A stretch of DNA of 64,000 nucleotides from an uncultured Mycoplasma sp. (GTDB lineage: Bacteria; Bacillota_I; Bacilli_A; RF39; UBA660), in NCBI GenBank assembly GCA_946554525.1, contig CAMNSE010000005.1, positions 1 through 64,000 of the forward strand. Direction: 5' to 3'. Positions within the stretch are counted from its first letter, which is position 1; every line of letters begins with the position of its first letter. Shown piece by piece: positions 13,471-22,264 of this stretch. A program made the position numbers and the translations under genes. The notes beneath the pieces are model-generated. The model was not told the DNA's origin. It saw nothing but the letters and a program-made list of their open reading frames with translations, and ran no database searches.

Positions 13471-14409
13471 TTAATCCATCCTTACTATATCTTTATAATT
13501 TTTGGGAAATCCCATTCGATCTAAGACTTTATCTATTTTAATTGTGTGAATTCTTCCAGATAGATAATCAATTTCATACGAAATTTCATTTAACATTAAG
13601 TGAAAGTCTTCTTTTCTAAGCAGTCTTTTTAAAATTATTACTAAAGCAAACAAATCATTTATGCCGTAAATATACTCACCATTCATTTTGGGAATGTTAA
13701 GTAAATTATGATATTTTGTAGCCGGAATCTCTTTTTGCGTTTTGTGTTCATAGCATATATCTTCATGAGCACATAGATTTCGATAATTTGCTATAATTGG
13801 TAAATAAACTAAAAAACTTTCTTTATCAATTTCAAAAAGATCTCCAATCATTTCTTGATCTTCATCTTTTAATATGGTATATAGTTCTCCAACTATGCCA
13901 AAGGATAATACTTTTACCACAATCCATAAAGGAACATATCCATAACGGGTTTGATAATGCTGTGTTGCTGCATGCTGAGAGCCATTGATATTAATCTGCC
14001 TTTTTATTTTTTTTAGTAAGTCGTTAACTTGTCTATTTTTTTTAGGATCTCTTGTAAAATTATTAGGGTTTAAGTAATTTTTCTCTTTAAACCCATATTT
14101 TCTTGATAATTCATATGACATTATACTTTTAATATTATTTTCGATGATTAAAATGTTTTTAAATAAAATGTTTCTTAATTGACGATCAAAATAAAATAAA
14201 GCATATAATTCACGAAAATTAGTGCCATCAATAAATTTTCGCTCAGTCATAGATTTCATAAAAAGATAACGGTACCCACTAATAAAGAAATAGTTTTCTC
14301 TTAATAAAATATTTTTAGCATAAGATTCATTATCAATAATTAAGTTTTTATTTCTTAAAATTGTTATTTGTTCATCAAGCGTTTTAAATATCTTCTCCAT
14401 ATCCTCCAC
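13471..14409 (-). CDS. Abi family protein (HEPN-type abortive infection)
   Basis: 312 residues, Abi_2 family by pattern. The N-terminal region has ENYFFISGYRYLFM and FDRQLRNILFKNI. The C-terminal HEPN-like motif is R-x4-H in NYRNLCAHEDICYEH, which in this superfamily is the RNase active site. Likely a phage-defence RNase or growth inhibitor. The start is either GTG at 14409 or ATG at 14400; the GGTGGAGG site overlaps both. It sits in an otherwise housekeeping neighbourhood directly upstream of htrA. Confidence 0.85.
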   Translation of the reverse strand: MEDMEKIFKTLDEQITILRNKNLIIDNESYAKNILLRENYFFISGYRYLFMKSMTERKFIDGTNFRELYALFYFDRQLRNILFKNILIIENNIKSIMSYELSRKYGFKEKNYLNPNNFTRDPKKNRQVNDLLKKIKRQININGSQHAATQHYQTRYGYVPLWIVVKVLSFGIVGELYTILKDEDQEMIGDLFEIDKESFLVYLPIIANYRNLCAHEDICYEHKTQKEIPATKYHNLLNIPKMNGEYIYGINDLFALVIILKRLLRKEDFHLMLNEISYEIDYLSGRIHTIKIDKVLDRMGFPKNYKDIVRMD

Positions 14410-14488
14410 CTATTATAATATTATACCATATAGAGCTATTTAATTGTATAAAAATTGCATATTTTATATGTCAATATTTTGTGAATAT

Positions 14489-14517
14489 TTGTTGAATTTG
14501 GTTGTTTGTGATATAAT
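14489..14517 (+). promoter_or_regulatory. Sigma-A-type promoter
   Basis: TTGTTG (14489-14494), 17-nt spacer, TATAAT (14512-14517), giving a leader of about 90 nt ahead of the phospholipase-like gene. Confidence 0.65.
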
Positions 14518-14611
14518 ATTATTATAATGTTGCTTAAAAGAAATACTGTTCGTGGACTAATATGCTAAAATATAATCGCAAAAGAAGTAAATTATAAAGG
14601 AGAGTGATTTT

Positions 14612-15565
14612 ATGCCTGCAACTTATACTCATCATACATTTACTAATGATGTTTACAAAGTTATAAAACCTGAACTTAAAAATAAGTTAGAACCATCGAA
14701 AGACATCTTTAATGTTTTTGGCAAAAGTTTTGATTTACTATTTTTCTCTAATTTCAGATTAGGAATAGAAGGGCATAATCATTTTGTAAACGCTTATTTT
14801 GAAAATATTATTAAATATATAAAAGATAATCATTTAGAAGACAATTCAGAAGTTTTAGCTTATCTTTATGGTTCAATTTGTCACTATGTACTGGATTCAA
14901 CAATACATCCATATGTTTATTTTAAAACTGGAAATTTTTACAGTAGCAATAAGCAGTCGAAAAAATATAAAGGGAAGCATGATTATTTTGAATATATGAT
15001 TGACGCTATTATTTATGAAGAGAGAAATAATGACCGTATTTATAAGGCGAGATTAGGAAAAGAATTATTTCCTAAATTAAAAATAGATTATGATTTATCT
15101 TTAGCTATTGATTATGCATTTTTAAATACTTTTAATGAAAAACAGGGAAGTAAATATATTAAAAATGGATACAAAAATTTTAAATTTATTATGACTCACG
15201 GAATGTGTTCTAGGTTTGGGATTAAAGCTCATATCTATTCACTTATTGATTGGACAGGAATTATAAAAAGTAAAAAGCTTCGTAATTTATGTTATTATAT
15301 TAAGAAGATAGATAAAAGTGTTTTAAATCTAGATCATAAAAAGTGGTTATATCCGGTTGATAAGAAAATTAATTATCATTATTCTTTTTATGACTTATAT
15401 GATTTGTCAATTGAAAAAGCTCGTAATTTAATAAATGATATTGATAGTGCTTTAAATAAAAATGAAAAGGAGCTTAAGCGGGTAATTAGAAGCATTGGTA
15501 ACATAAGTTATGCAACGGGTAAAAACTCTAATAAATATTATCATATGAAATATTTTGAATATTAA
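14612..15565 (+). CDS. Zinc-dependent phospholipase C-like protein
   Basis: 317 residues starting MPATYTHHTF after AAAGGAGAG. The His/Asp pattern of the zinc-dependent PLC family is visible: N-terminal THHTF, EGHNHFVNAY, YLYGSICHYVLDSTIHPY and GKHDYFEYMID. No signal peptide is seen, so a cytosolic hydrolase of unknown substrate is more likely than a secreted lecithinase. The final codons overlap the convergent amidase gene by 4 nt. Confidence 0.8.
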   Translation: MPATYTHHTFTNDVYKVIKPELKNKLEPSKDIFNVFGKSFDLLFFSNFRLGIEGHNHFVNAYFENIIKYIKDNHLEDNSEVLAYLYGSICHYVLDSTIHPYVYFKTGNFYSSNKQSKKYKGKHDYFEYMIDAIIYEERNNDRIYKARLGKELFPKLKIDYDLSLAIDYAFLNTFNEKQGSKYIKNGYKNFKFIMTHGMCSRFGIKAHIYSLIDWTGIIKSKKLRNLCYYIKKIDKSVLNLDHKKWLYPVDKKINYHYSFYDLYDLSIEKARNLINDIDSALNKNEKELKRVIRSIGNISYATGKNSNKYYHMKYFEY

Positions 15566-16212
15566 TAATAACTTATAATAGCGTCTTTTATAATAGATGC
15601 TATTTTTTGTTGATAGCTAGGTTGGTTTAATTTGTTCCTTTCATTATCATTTGATAGAAAGCCACATTCAATTAAAACTCCAGGAATATGTAATTTGCTA
15701 TACATATAAGTATTTGAAGGTATTTTCTTTGTTTTACGATCAGATTTCGTATTTTCATTTAAATATTTTTGAATAGTTTCGGCTATTACTTTATTTTCTT
15801 CACTATTGTAAAAAACTTGAGGTCCTGAATAAACAGTATTAGTTAAATAATTTAAATGGATAGATAAATATAAGTCTCCATTACTTTCATTAATTAGCCT
15901 TATACGATTATCAAAATCACTTTTTTTTCGCCAATATGCGTTAGGTGAGCTTAAATCATAATCACCATCTCTTATTAATATTACTGTTGCTCCTACTTTA
16001 GAAAGCTCAATTTCTAAGTACTTACTTATTGATAAATTGATATCTTTTTCTAATATGCCATGACTTGAAGTTCCAGGATCTAATCCGCCATGTCCAGCAT
16101 CGACTAAAATGATTTTGCCACTTAGAGGAAGTAATGCTTTTACCTCATTGTTAATAAATAAAGCACTTATTAACAATAATCCTAATATTAATATCTTTAT
16201 TTTCTTTGTCAT
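15562..16212 (-). CDS. cwlD: N-acetylmuramoyl-L-alanine amidase, CwlD-like
   Basis: 216 residues. Signal peptide or anchor at about 5-22, then an Amidase_3 domain. Visible zinc ligands and motifs are LVDAGHGGLDPG, the Glu in GILEKDINL, LSIHLNY and the C-terminal catalytic Glu in VLIECGFLSN. It cleaves the lactam-precursor amide bond during spore cortex maturation in Bacillus (CwlD); the length and single-domain form match. The sporulation role is inferred from neighbours divIC, yabQ and yabP. Confidence 0.85.
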   Translation of the reverse strand: MTKKIKILILGLLLISALFINNEVKALLPLSGKIILVDAGHGGLDPGTSSHGILEKDINLSISKYLEIELSKVGATVILIRDGDYDLSSPNAYWRKKSDFDNRIRLINESNGDLYLSIHLNYLTNTVYSGPQVFYNSEENKVIAETIQKYLNENTKSDRKTKKIPSNTYMYSKLHIPGVLIECGFLSNDNERNKLNQPSYQQKIASIIKDAIISYY

Positions 16213-16250
16213 ATTTAATTATATGAAAAAAATAGTTATTTAAAACTATT

Positions 16251-16544
16251 TTAATTTGTCTTCCTAATTATTATTTCATTTGGTCTGGTATACAAATATT
16301 TCTCTTTTGCGTATCTTTCTACATATTCTGGATTTTTTAATTTTTGAACTTCGGCTTTTAATGATTCTTCTGTGTCTAATAAGTCTTTATATTGATCTTG
16401 TAAATAAGCTATTTCTTTTTTGTTACTGCTTATCTTTAACCAATCTGGTAAAATATTAACACACATAAAAGAGATAATAAAAATAAATACTAATACAAAT
16501 AATGTTAATCTTCTTTTTTCTTTTTTAGTGACTTTTCTTTTCAT
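16251..16544 (-). CDS. divIC: Septum formation initiator DivIC/FtsL-like
   Basis: 97 residues. Basic N-terminus, one transmembrane segment (about 13-32), then a coiled coil (about 38-70) ending in the family motif ERYAKEKYLYTRPNEIII. It forms the FtsL/DivIB/DivIC divisome subcomplex. The order yabP-yabQ-divIC is the same as in B. subtilis. Confidence 0.9.
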   Translation of the reverse strand: MKRKVTKKEKRRLTLFVLVFIFIISFMCVNILPDWLKISSNKKEIAYLQDQYKDLLDTEESLKAEVQKLKNPEYVERYAKEKYLYTRPNEIIIRKTN

Positions 16545-16572
16545 GTGTATCGCCCCTATTTTCTACAGTATA

Positions 16573-16887
16573 TCATTTCTTTTTTCTTTTATCAAGGAAA
16601 TTTCTTAGCTTGTCATTAATTGACACTTTTTTTAACAATTTAATACCTGTAAAGAATCCTAAATAAAGAAGTATAAAAAAGTATATATGAAACTTACCAT
16701 TATTTATTTTAAATATAGTTATAATATATAGAAGAACAATAACATACATATATAAAATAGAAATAATACTTCGATATCTTCTTTTTTTATTTTTAATTAT
16801 CCATTCATTTAATTTCCACGTAATATAAAAAAATATTCCATATATAAAAGATATTATTAAGGCGATAATTTGAGTTTTTGCATCCAT
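16573..16887 (-). CDS. yabQ: YabQ-like spore cortex membrane protein
   Basis: 104 residues with three predicted membrane segments (about 5-24, 40-60, 68-85) and a basic tail. Sequence alone is weakly diagnostic. The position exactly between yabP and divIC identifies it. YabQ is needed for cortex formation in B. subtilis. The start overlaps the end of yabP by one base. Confidence 0.75.
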   Translation of the reverse strand: MDAKTQIIALIISFIYGIFFYITWKLNEWIIKNKKRRYRSIISILYMYVIVLLYIITIFKINNGKFHIYFFILLYLGFFTGIKLLKKVSINDKLRNFLDKRKKK

Positions 16888-17177
16888 TACTTAAATAATT
16901 TTGAAATAATACTTTCTTCTTTTGCTTTACTATTACCATCTAAGTAAGTAAATCCATTAATTTTACCCTTTATTTTTACATTTCCATCATGGGTATCTAA
17001 TTTCATTATTTCTAAGTTAGCGCCTTTAATAAGGATATTTCCCATATTACTTTCTAATAAAAATTCTTCGCTGTCAAAACTAATTATTTTTTTAATACCT
17101 GTTAATGAGATTTCTCTTCTGTCCATTATTTTTAATTCATGATTTCCATAAGTGACTATATTTTCTGCTTTATCCAT
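16887..17177 (-). CDS. yabP: YabP/YqfC-type sporulation protein
   Basis: 96 residues from the ATG at 17177, which has AAAGGAG with 7-nt spacing; longer starts in frame overlap the SD. The protein is beta-rich with the family pattern HELKIMDRREISLTGI, then ISFDSEEFLLESNMG and a LEIMKLDTHDG block. It is needed with YabQ for spore assembly in Bacillus. Confidence 0.85.
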   Translation of the reverse strand: MDKAENIVTYGNHELKIMDRREISLTGIKKIISFDSEEFLLESNMGNILIKGANLEIMKLDTHDGNVKIKGKINGFTYLDGNSKAKEESIISKLFK

Positions 17178-17229
17178 TTTCATTCTCCTTTTCAAAAGAA
17201 TTATATGTTATTGATCTAAGTTTTAGAAC

Positions 17230-17256
17230 AAATAAAAACTTGCTATAAGCAAGTTT
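17230..17256 (-). terminator. spoVG terminator
   Basis: On the minus strand AAACTTGC (17256-17249) pairs with GCAAGTTT (17243-17236), followed by a T-rich run. Confidence 0.75.
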
Positions 17257-17512
17257 ATTCTGCTGTTTTATATGCTTCTAAAATAGCGTCTTCAAACATT
17301 TTTCGTACATCTGGATTGATTGGATGAGCTATATCTCTATATCCACCAGTAGCAGTTTTTCTACTTGGCATAGCAATGAATAGACCATTATCTCCTTCAA
17401 TAATTCTGATGTCATGGATTGCAAATGAGTCATCTAATAGTACAGATGCTAGTCCTTTCATTCTTGATCCATCCTTCTCAATCTTGCGAACGGTTACTGA
17501 TGTAATTTGCAT
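17255..17512 (-). CDS. spoVG: Septation/sporulation regulator SpoVG
   Basis: 85 residues, close to the family's length. The conserved sequence includes MQITSVTVRKI, LDDSFAIHDIRII and FIAMPSRKT. It is a small RNA- or DNA-binding regulator that influences septation and many stationary-phase genes. ATG start with GGAAGGAAG upstream. It has its own terminator, so it is monocistronic or last in its unit. Confidence 0.95.
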   Translation of the reverse strand: MQITSVTVRKIEKDGSRMKGLASVLLDDSFAIHDIRIIEGDNGLFIAMPSRKTATGGYRDIAHPINPDVRKMFEDAILEAYKTAE

Positions 17513-17585
17513 AATGCTTTCTTCCTTCCTAAGTTACCTTGAACTTAATTATATTTTATAGCAAAAATTATTAAATAGCAAGTAT

Positions 17586-17798
17586 TTACTTATAGTTTAT
17601 TTTAACTTCTCCAGTAATAACATCGGCATAGGTAAAACTTTTCTCAGTATTTTTATCGATGATAGTAAAAATATTAGGATATATTTTATGAATTTTACCG
17701 TAAAATGTATTGGTTTTATTTCTCATGCCATATACTTTTACTTCAACATTTCTATTAATATTTTTTGTTAGTTCTTCTTTTAAATAATTAGTATTCAA
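17586..17798 (-). CDS. veg: Veg family protein
   Basis: 70 residues. Family pattern with NRNVEVKVYGMRNKTNTFYGKI in two adjoining pieces and a C-terminal TYADVITGEV. Veg in B. subtilis stimulates biofilm gene expression and was also linked to spore outgrowth. It lies between yabG and spoVG as in related genomes. Good SD AAGGAGG. Confidence 0.88.
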   Translation of the reverse strand: MNTNYLKEELTKNINRNVEVKVYGMRNKTNTFYGKIHKIYPNIFTIIDKNTEKSFTYADVITGEVKINYK

Positions 17799-17807
17799 AA
17801 CTCCTCC

Positions 17808-18578
17808 TTATCTAGGGTATCCAACATACATGAGCCCATTGCATTTTAAGCCACCCATTCCGTTATGGCCATATTTAGTTTTATCTAAAAGCTCTAATAA
17901 ATTAATTTCTTTGTTTCTTTCTGTAAGTGCAAGAGTGGATGCAATAATAGCGGGGTCTAGCGCGTGTATATTGATTCTTTTAGGCGAAGAGGCAAAATTA
18001 GCTCCAGCTTTTATTAATTCTTCATAATTTGATTGGCAAGCGCCAGCAATAATTACTAATTTATCATGGGAACTTTCATATTTCCTGGCGATTTTAACGG
18101 CTTTAACAAAGTTAGCAGAGTTTTTATAATTTTTAATATTATTTTCTTCGCCTTTTTTTCGATAATATGCATCATGTCCAGTAATAATTATAATATCGGG
18201 TTTGTAATCCTTTAATAAAGATAAAATACTTTCATAAATATGTTCTTCGCTTATTTTTTTCCCTATGGCATAGACGCCGCTTTTTTTATAGTAGTCTAAG
18301 CATTTTTTTAAGTAATCACTATCACCATCAATATGTAAGATTTTAGCAGGTAAGTAAAAATACCCATTTCTTTCTTCTGGAATTTCGCTAGTCACTTCTT
18401 CTAAAGCTTCTATTTCTTTCTCTTCATATTTTTCTAAATCATTTAAATAGGCATCAGCATAAAGTCTTACTTCTACCCCTTTTAAATAGTAAATATCATT
18501 TTTTATATTTGTTATTTTAAATATAGTATCATGATTATAGCTTTTTCTTGTAACATAATCGCCTCTTTTTAGTTCCAT
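17808..18578 (-). CDS. yabG: Sporulation protease YabG
   Basis: 256 residues from the ATG at 18578 (an in-frame GTG at 18587 overlaps the SD). The N-terminal segment is KRGDYVTRKSY. The central region has a LHIDGDSDYLKKCLDYY stretch and IIITGHDAY. The C-terminal part has IIAGACQSNYEELI, whose Cys and the earlier His are the likely protease dyad. It processes spore coat proteins in Bacillus. The position before veg matches. Confidence 0.93.
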   Translation of the reverse strand: MELKRGDYVTRKSYNHDTIFKITNIKNDIYYLKGVEVRLYADAYLNDLEKYEEKEIEALEEVTSEIPEERNGYFYLPAKILHIDGDSDYLKKCLDYYKKSGVYAIGKKISEEHIYESILSLLKDYKPDIIIITGHDAYYRKKGEENNIKNYKNSANFVKAVKIARKYESSHDKLVIIAGACQSNYEELIKAGANFASSPKRINIHALDPAIIASTLALTERNKEINLLELLDKTKYGHNGMGGLKCNGLMYVGYPR

Positions 18579-18619
18579 GTGCCTCACCGATAAACTATAT
18601 GAAAAAAGCTAACTAAATA

Positions 18620-18650
18620 TGAAAAAAACTAACTTTCTTGGTTAGTTTTT
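18620..18650 (-). terminator. Terminator of the acyltransferase gene
   Basis: On the minus strand AAACTAACC and GTTAGTTT pair around an AAGAAA loop and are followed by a run of Ts. Confidence 0.75.
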
Positions 18651-20863
18651 ATTGTTTTTAATGCTTCACTTAAAGCTTTATTTCCTTTATCTGTTAAATG
18701 AATATTATCTGGCATTAAATATGACGGATTACTCTCTATTTCTTTGTAAAAGTCAATAATCTGGATGTTTTCTAAATCATTTAATGATTCTACAGCTTCT
18801 TTTGTAGTTGCTACTATATAGATTTCATGGCCTTTGCAAAGTTTGAAGATTTCTTCATATTCTAAACGATTTAAGCTAATATTTTTATCTAAAACGAAAA
18901 CTACTTTATGAGTAAGAGTTCCGCTATTTACTTCTCTTTCTATTTCACTCTTTAGTGTTTCATAAGTAAAGGATTTGTCAGTATTATATTTTGCTTCTGG
19001 GTAATAGTCATGTAAATAATTAAAGGCGTTAATTAATATATCATTTCCATAAAAGCTAATTTTGTTTTTTAATTCATTTTTATATTCATTAATAATTTCA
19101 TCTTTTTTTTGTTGATACTTTTTATAATAAACTTCATAGATTGCATTATATAATGCTTTGGAGTAAGCACTTCTTCCTTCTTCAGTTAAGTGAATTCCAT
19201 CATAAACAAAGTATTCAGGATGTCCTTTTGAAATTGATTTCCAATCTATAATATGAAGTGTAGTGTAATTTTTAGCTAACGCTTCTAATGTATCATTTAC
19301 ATTGACATCTTTATCATTTGTGACATTCACCCAGAAAACTTCACGGTTGCCACAGGTTTCTAATATTTTCTTTTTACAATCTAAAGAACAATCACCATTT
19401 GCACCTAAGTTTAAAATAACAGGATTTCCTAGCATACCTTTTGATGATAAATCCACCAAAATATTGTTAGCAACCCAAGCTGTGCGAGATATTTTAGCGT
19501 CAAAATAACCATGAGGGAAAGTTTTATATAGATTTTCAAGCGCCCCTAACATAACAGAATCTCCTATACCAACAACTTTTAAATTTGTAACTACTTCATT
19601 TAATTTGTCTTTATTTGTATCTAATTCATCCAAAATTTGTTGCCAATGTTCCTCTTCTTCTTTCAACGCGTTTTTATATTCTTCTTGTTTTTCTTGCATT
19701 ATTTTTTCATTTTCATTTAAATGATTTTCTAATGCTTTCATTTCATTCGTGTAATCTTTTGCAGTAATATATTTATATGCACCAAACAAAGAAGCAATTA
19801 AAAGGACAGATATTGGAATATATTTTACTATTTTGGTTTTTTTATTTTTTAAATTTAAACTATAGTTAATAAGTGCTGCAGTTATAAAAGTTAATAAAAT
19901 AATTAGTGAAACTCTTATAATATGATTAGTAAATAATAAACTTATAGTATATATAAGAGGATATTGCACCAAGTATATTTCATAACTTATATTTGATATA
20001 AACTTAATAGATTTATTAAAGTGTTTTATTTTAGATTTTATTACAGTAGCGTAGTCAATTAATCTTAAAGTAATAAGGGTTGTTAAAATCATACTTATTG
20101 CAAAATGTTTAGATTTAGAACTTATGAAAACCATTAATATTATTAAGATAAGTAAATATATATAAAAAGCTATAAAAAATTTAGGTTTTTTCTTCATTTT
20201 TCTTGGAATAAATGGTTCGTAATATGAATGAATAAATCCTAAAGTAAGTCCAAATAATAATGAAAATATTCTGGTTCCGGTATTATAATAAGTAAACATC
20301 ATATTATTATTTTTGCTGGATATATAAAAGTATACTAAAGATATGATTGATAAGATTCCTGTAATAATACATGGTAGTATTTTATGTACTTTATCCCCCA
20401 GTTTTTTTAATAAGGTATATATATAAGGAAATATTAAATCAAATTGTATAAGTATAGCAATATACCATAAATGAATAAATGGAGAGTTAATATGTCTAGC
20501 AAAATAATCTAAATTAGCGTTTAATTGCCAAAAATTATTATAGCCGAAAAGGATAGATGTGGTCTCTGGTTTTAAGTTTAACCAAGAAAACATTGGGACA
20601 AATGAAACAATTAAAATTGTGATAAAAACGGTAATTATTAGAGGTAAATATATTTTCTTAAGACGATTTAAATAATAGTCTTTAAATGAAAATTTTTCTT
20701 TTTTAAAAGCACTAATACATGATAAATATCCGCTTAAAACAAAGAAAACGCAGACTGCCAAGTATCCACCTTTTAATAAATTTAGATGATATAAAAGAAT
20801 TGCTACACACGAAATAACTCTTATAATATCGATATAGTCATAATATTTTTTACTACGTTTCAT
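18629..20863 (-). CDS. OatA-like acyltransferase with two C-terminal SGNH domains
   Basis: 744 residues. Residues 1-365 form an acyltransferase_3 membrane domain of about 10 segments, with YHLNLLKGG near the N-terminus supplying the catalytic His. Residues about 375-425 are a charged coiled coil. Residues about 430-575 form an extracytoplasmic SGNH esterase with GDSVMLG and DGIHLT. A second SGNH-like module (about 590-740) keeps DNIHLTDKG but reads GND where GDS is expected, so it looks inactive. Likely O-acetylates peptidoglycan or another wall glycan, giving lysozyme resistance. Confidence 0.88.
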   Translation of the reverse strand: MKRSKKYYDYIDIIRVISCVAILLYHLNLLKGGYLAVCVFFVLSGYLSCISAFKKEKFSFKDYYLNRLKKIYLPLIITVFITILIVSFVPMFSWLNLKPETTSILFGYNNFWQLNANLDYFARHINSPFIHLWYIAILIQFDLIFPYIYTLLKKLGDKVHKILPCIITGILSIISLVYFYISSKNNNMMFTYYNTGTRIFSLLFGLTLGFIHSYYEPFIPRKMKKKPKFFIAFYIYLLILIILMVFISSKSKHFAISMILTTLITLRLIDYATVIKSKIKHFNKSIKFISNISYEIYLVQYPLIYTISLLFTNHIIRVSLIILLTFITAALINYSLNLKNKKTKIVKYIPISVLLIASLFGAYKYITAKDYTNEMKALENHLNENEKIMQEKQEEYKNALKEEEEHWQQILDELDTNKDKLNEVVTNLKVVGIGDSVMLGALENLYKTFPHGYFDAKISRTAWVANNILVDLSSKGMLGNPVILNLGANGDCSLDCKKKILETCGNREVFWVNVTNDKDVNVNDTLEALAKNYTTLHIIDWKSISKGHPEYFVYDGIHLTEEGRSAYSKALYNAIYEVYYKKYQQKKDEIINEYKNELKNKISFYGNDILINAFNYLHDYYPEAKYNTDKSFTYETLKSEIEREVNSGTLTHKVVFVLDKNISLNRLEYEEIFKLCKGHEIYIVATTKEAVESLNDLENIQIIDFYKEIESNPSYLMPDNIHLTDKGNKALSEALKTIKTNQES

Positions 20864-20935
20864 ATAAACTCCTACATATATTATGAACTAATTATAAACC
20901 ATTTATAATAGTTTGTAAATTAAATAAAAAAGAAA

Positions 20936-21418
20936 TTATCTACATCTAGTAATTTCTTTCTGACGTATTTGGCTTAATAGAATTCTAATAGCTTCCCTCA
21001 CGTCTTCTTTTGTAAGTCCTACTTCAGGATTTGTTTGAATGGCATACGCGCTTAATTCTTCCATATGACTTTCATCTAATATTACAAATGAAGGATTATA
21101 TTTGCATATACTTAAATAAGTTTTAATTTCTTCTTCACGATTACCTAATACAGGAGTAGAGTCAATTATATATTCGTCTAAACCATATTTTTGTAATGTT
21201 TCAAATAATTTAATTAAAGAGTCTTCTTCCAATCTCCATTTAGTAGTTAAAACAATTCTAGAATCAGTTTCTTTTATGAGAAACTGGAAATTTTTTAAGC
21301 ACTGTTTTTCAAATGGATAATTTCCTTTGCTGTGGGACTTATGCTTTGCTTGATAATCTTTAATATGAGCATTTCTAGAATTTAATACTCCATCTACACC
21401 TAAAAATACTATGTTCAT
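20936..21418 (-). CDS. HAD-like domain protein lacking the nucleophile
   Basis: 160 residues from the ATG at 21418, directly after the rsmA stop with a GGTG site. The N-terminal motif reads FLGVDGVLNS, where HAD-like enzymes have FLDVDGVLNS: the first Asp of DxDG, the nucleophile, is Gly here (codon GGT). Later motifs VLTTKWR (Thr) and VILDESH remain. It resembles HAD modules from RNA-repair-like proteins. Probably not a normal phosphatase; it may be a binding or regulatory protein. Confidence 0.7.
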   Translation of the reverse strand: MNIVFLGVDGVLNSRNAHIKDYQAKHKSHSKGNYPFEKQCLKNFQFLIKETDSRIVLTTKWRLEEDSLIKLFETLQKYGLDEYIIDSTPVLGNREEEIKTYLSICKYNPSFVILDESHMEELSAYAIQTNPEVGLTKEDVREAIRILLSQIRQKEITRCR

Positions 21419-21419
21419 T

Positions 21420-22202
21420 TTACACCAAATAATTTGATAGTTCGACAAATAAATCTAATGAAATTTCTTCTGCTCTAATATTTTCTGGTAAGTTATACTT
21501 ATTTAGGACAACTTTTATTTTTTCCCAGTCGTAATTTTTTAAATTATTTCTAAGTGTTTTTCTTTTCATTGTGAATGAATCATTAACCAATTTGAAAAAG
21601 TGTTCTTCATTTTTTAAGTTATATCCTTTTTCCTTTTTGGTAAAATTTACTACAGCGCTATCTACTTTTGGCATAGGATTAAATGAATATCTAGATACAT
21701 CAAATAAATATTTGATATCAAAATAATAATTTAAATAAACTGTTAGAGAACTATAAGCTTTAGATTTAGGAGAAGCTGTAAATCTTTCAGCAACCTCTTT
21801 TTGTACAAGCAGACTCATACTTTTTAATTTGGACAGTTCTATAACATGTTTAATAATAGGTGTAGTTATGTAGTAGGGGATATTAGCTATAATATAAATA
21901 TTTTCATAAGAAAATTCTTTTGCATCTTCCAAAATATTAGCTTTTAGAAAATCTTTAAAAATAATTTTGGTTGTATCGCTATTATATTTATTTAATAATT
22001 CGTGCATTCGTTCATCTATTTCATAGCAAAGCAAAAAACTTTTCTTTGCTTTTAAATATTTAGTTAAAGCTCCTTTTCCAGGTCCAATTTCTATTATTAA
22101 ATCATTGCTTTCAGTTTTAATACTTTCAGAAATATTTTTTAAAATGGTTTCATCTTTCAAAAAATTTTGTCCTAGACTTTTTTTTGCCTTTATTTGTTCC
22201 AT
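21420..22202 (-). CDS. rsmA: 16S rRNA dimethyladenosine transferase
   Basis: 260 residues. SLGQNFLKD at the N-terminus, SAM-binding IEIGPGKGALT, catalytic NIPYYITTPI and the MPKVDSAVV motif are all present. It dimethylates the two adjacent adenines in the 3' hairpin of 16S rRNA. Good SD AGGAGG. Located next to the 3D-domain gene and near yabG, as in B. subtilis. Confidence 0.96.
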   Translation of the reverse strand: MEQIKAKKSLGQNFLKDETILKNISESIKTESNDLIIEIGPGKGALTKYLKAKKSFLLCYEIDERMHELLNKYNSDTTKIIFKDFLKANILEDAKEFSYENIYIIANIPYYITTPIIKHVIELSKLKSMSLLVQKEVAERFTASPKSKAYSSLTVYLNYYFDIKYLFDVSRYSFNPMPKVDSAVVNFTKKEKGYNLKNEEHFFKLVNDSFTMKRKTLRNNLKNYDWEKIKVVLNKYNLPENIRAEEISLDLFVELSNYLV

Positions 22203-22264
22203 CTTTAACCTCCTGCCAATTATATTATATCACAAATTAATTAAGAGAAAAATAAAAGAATGGA

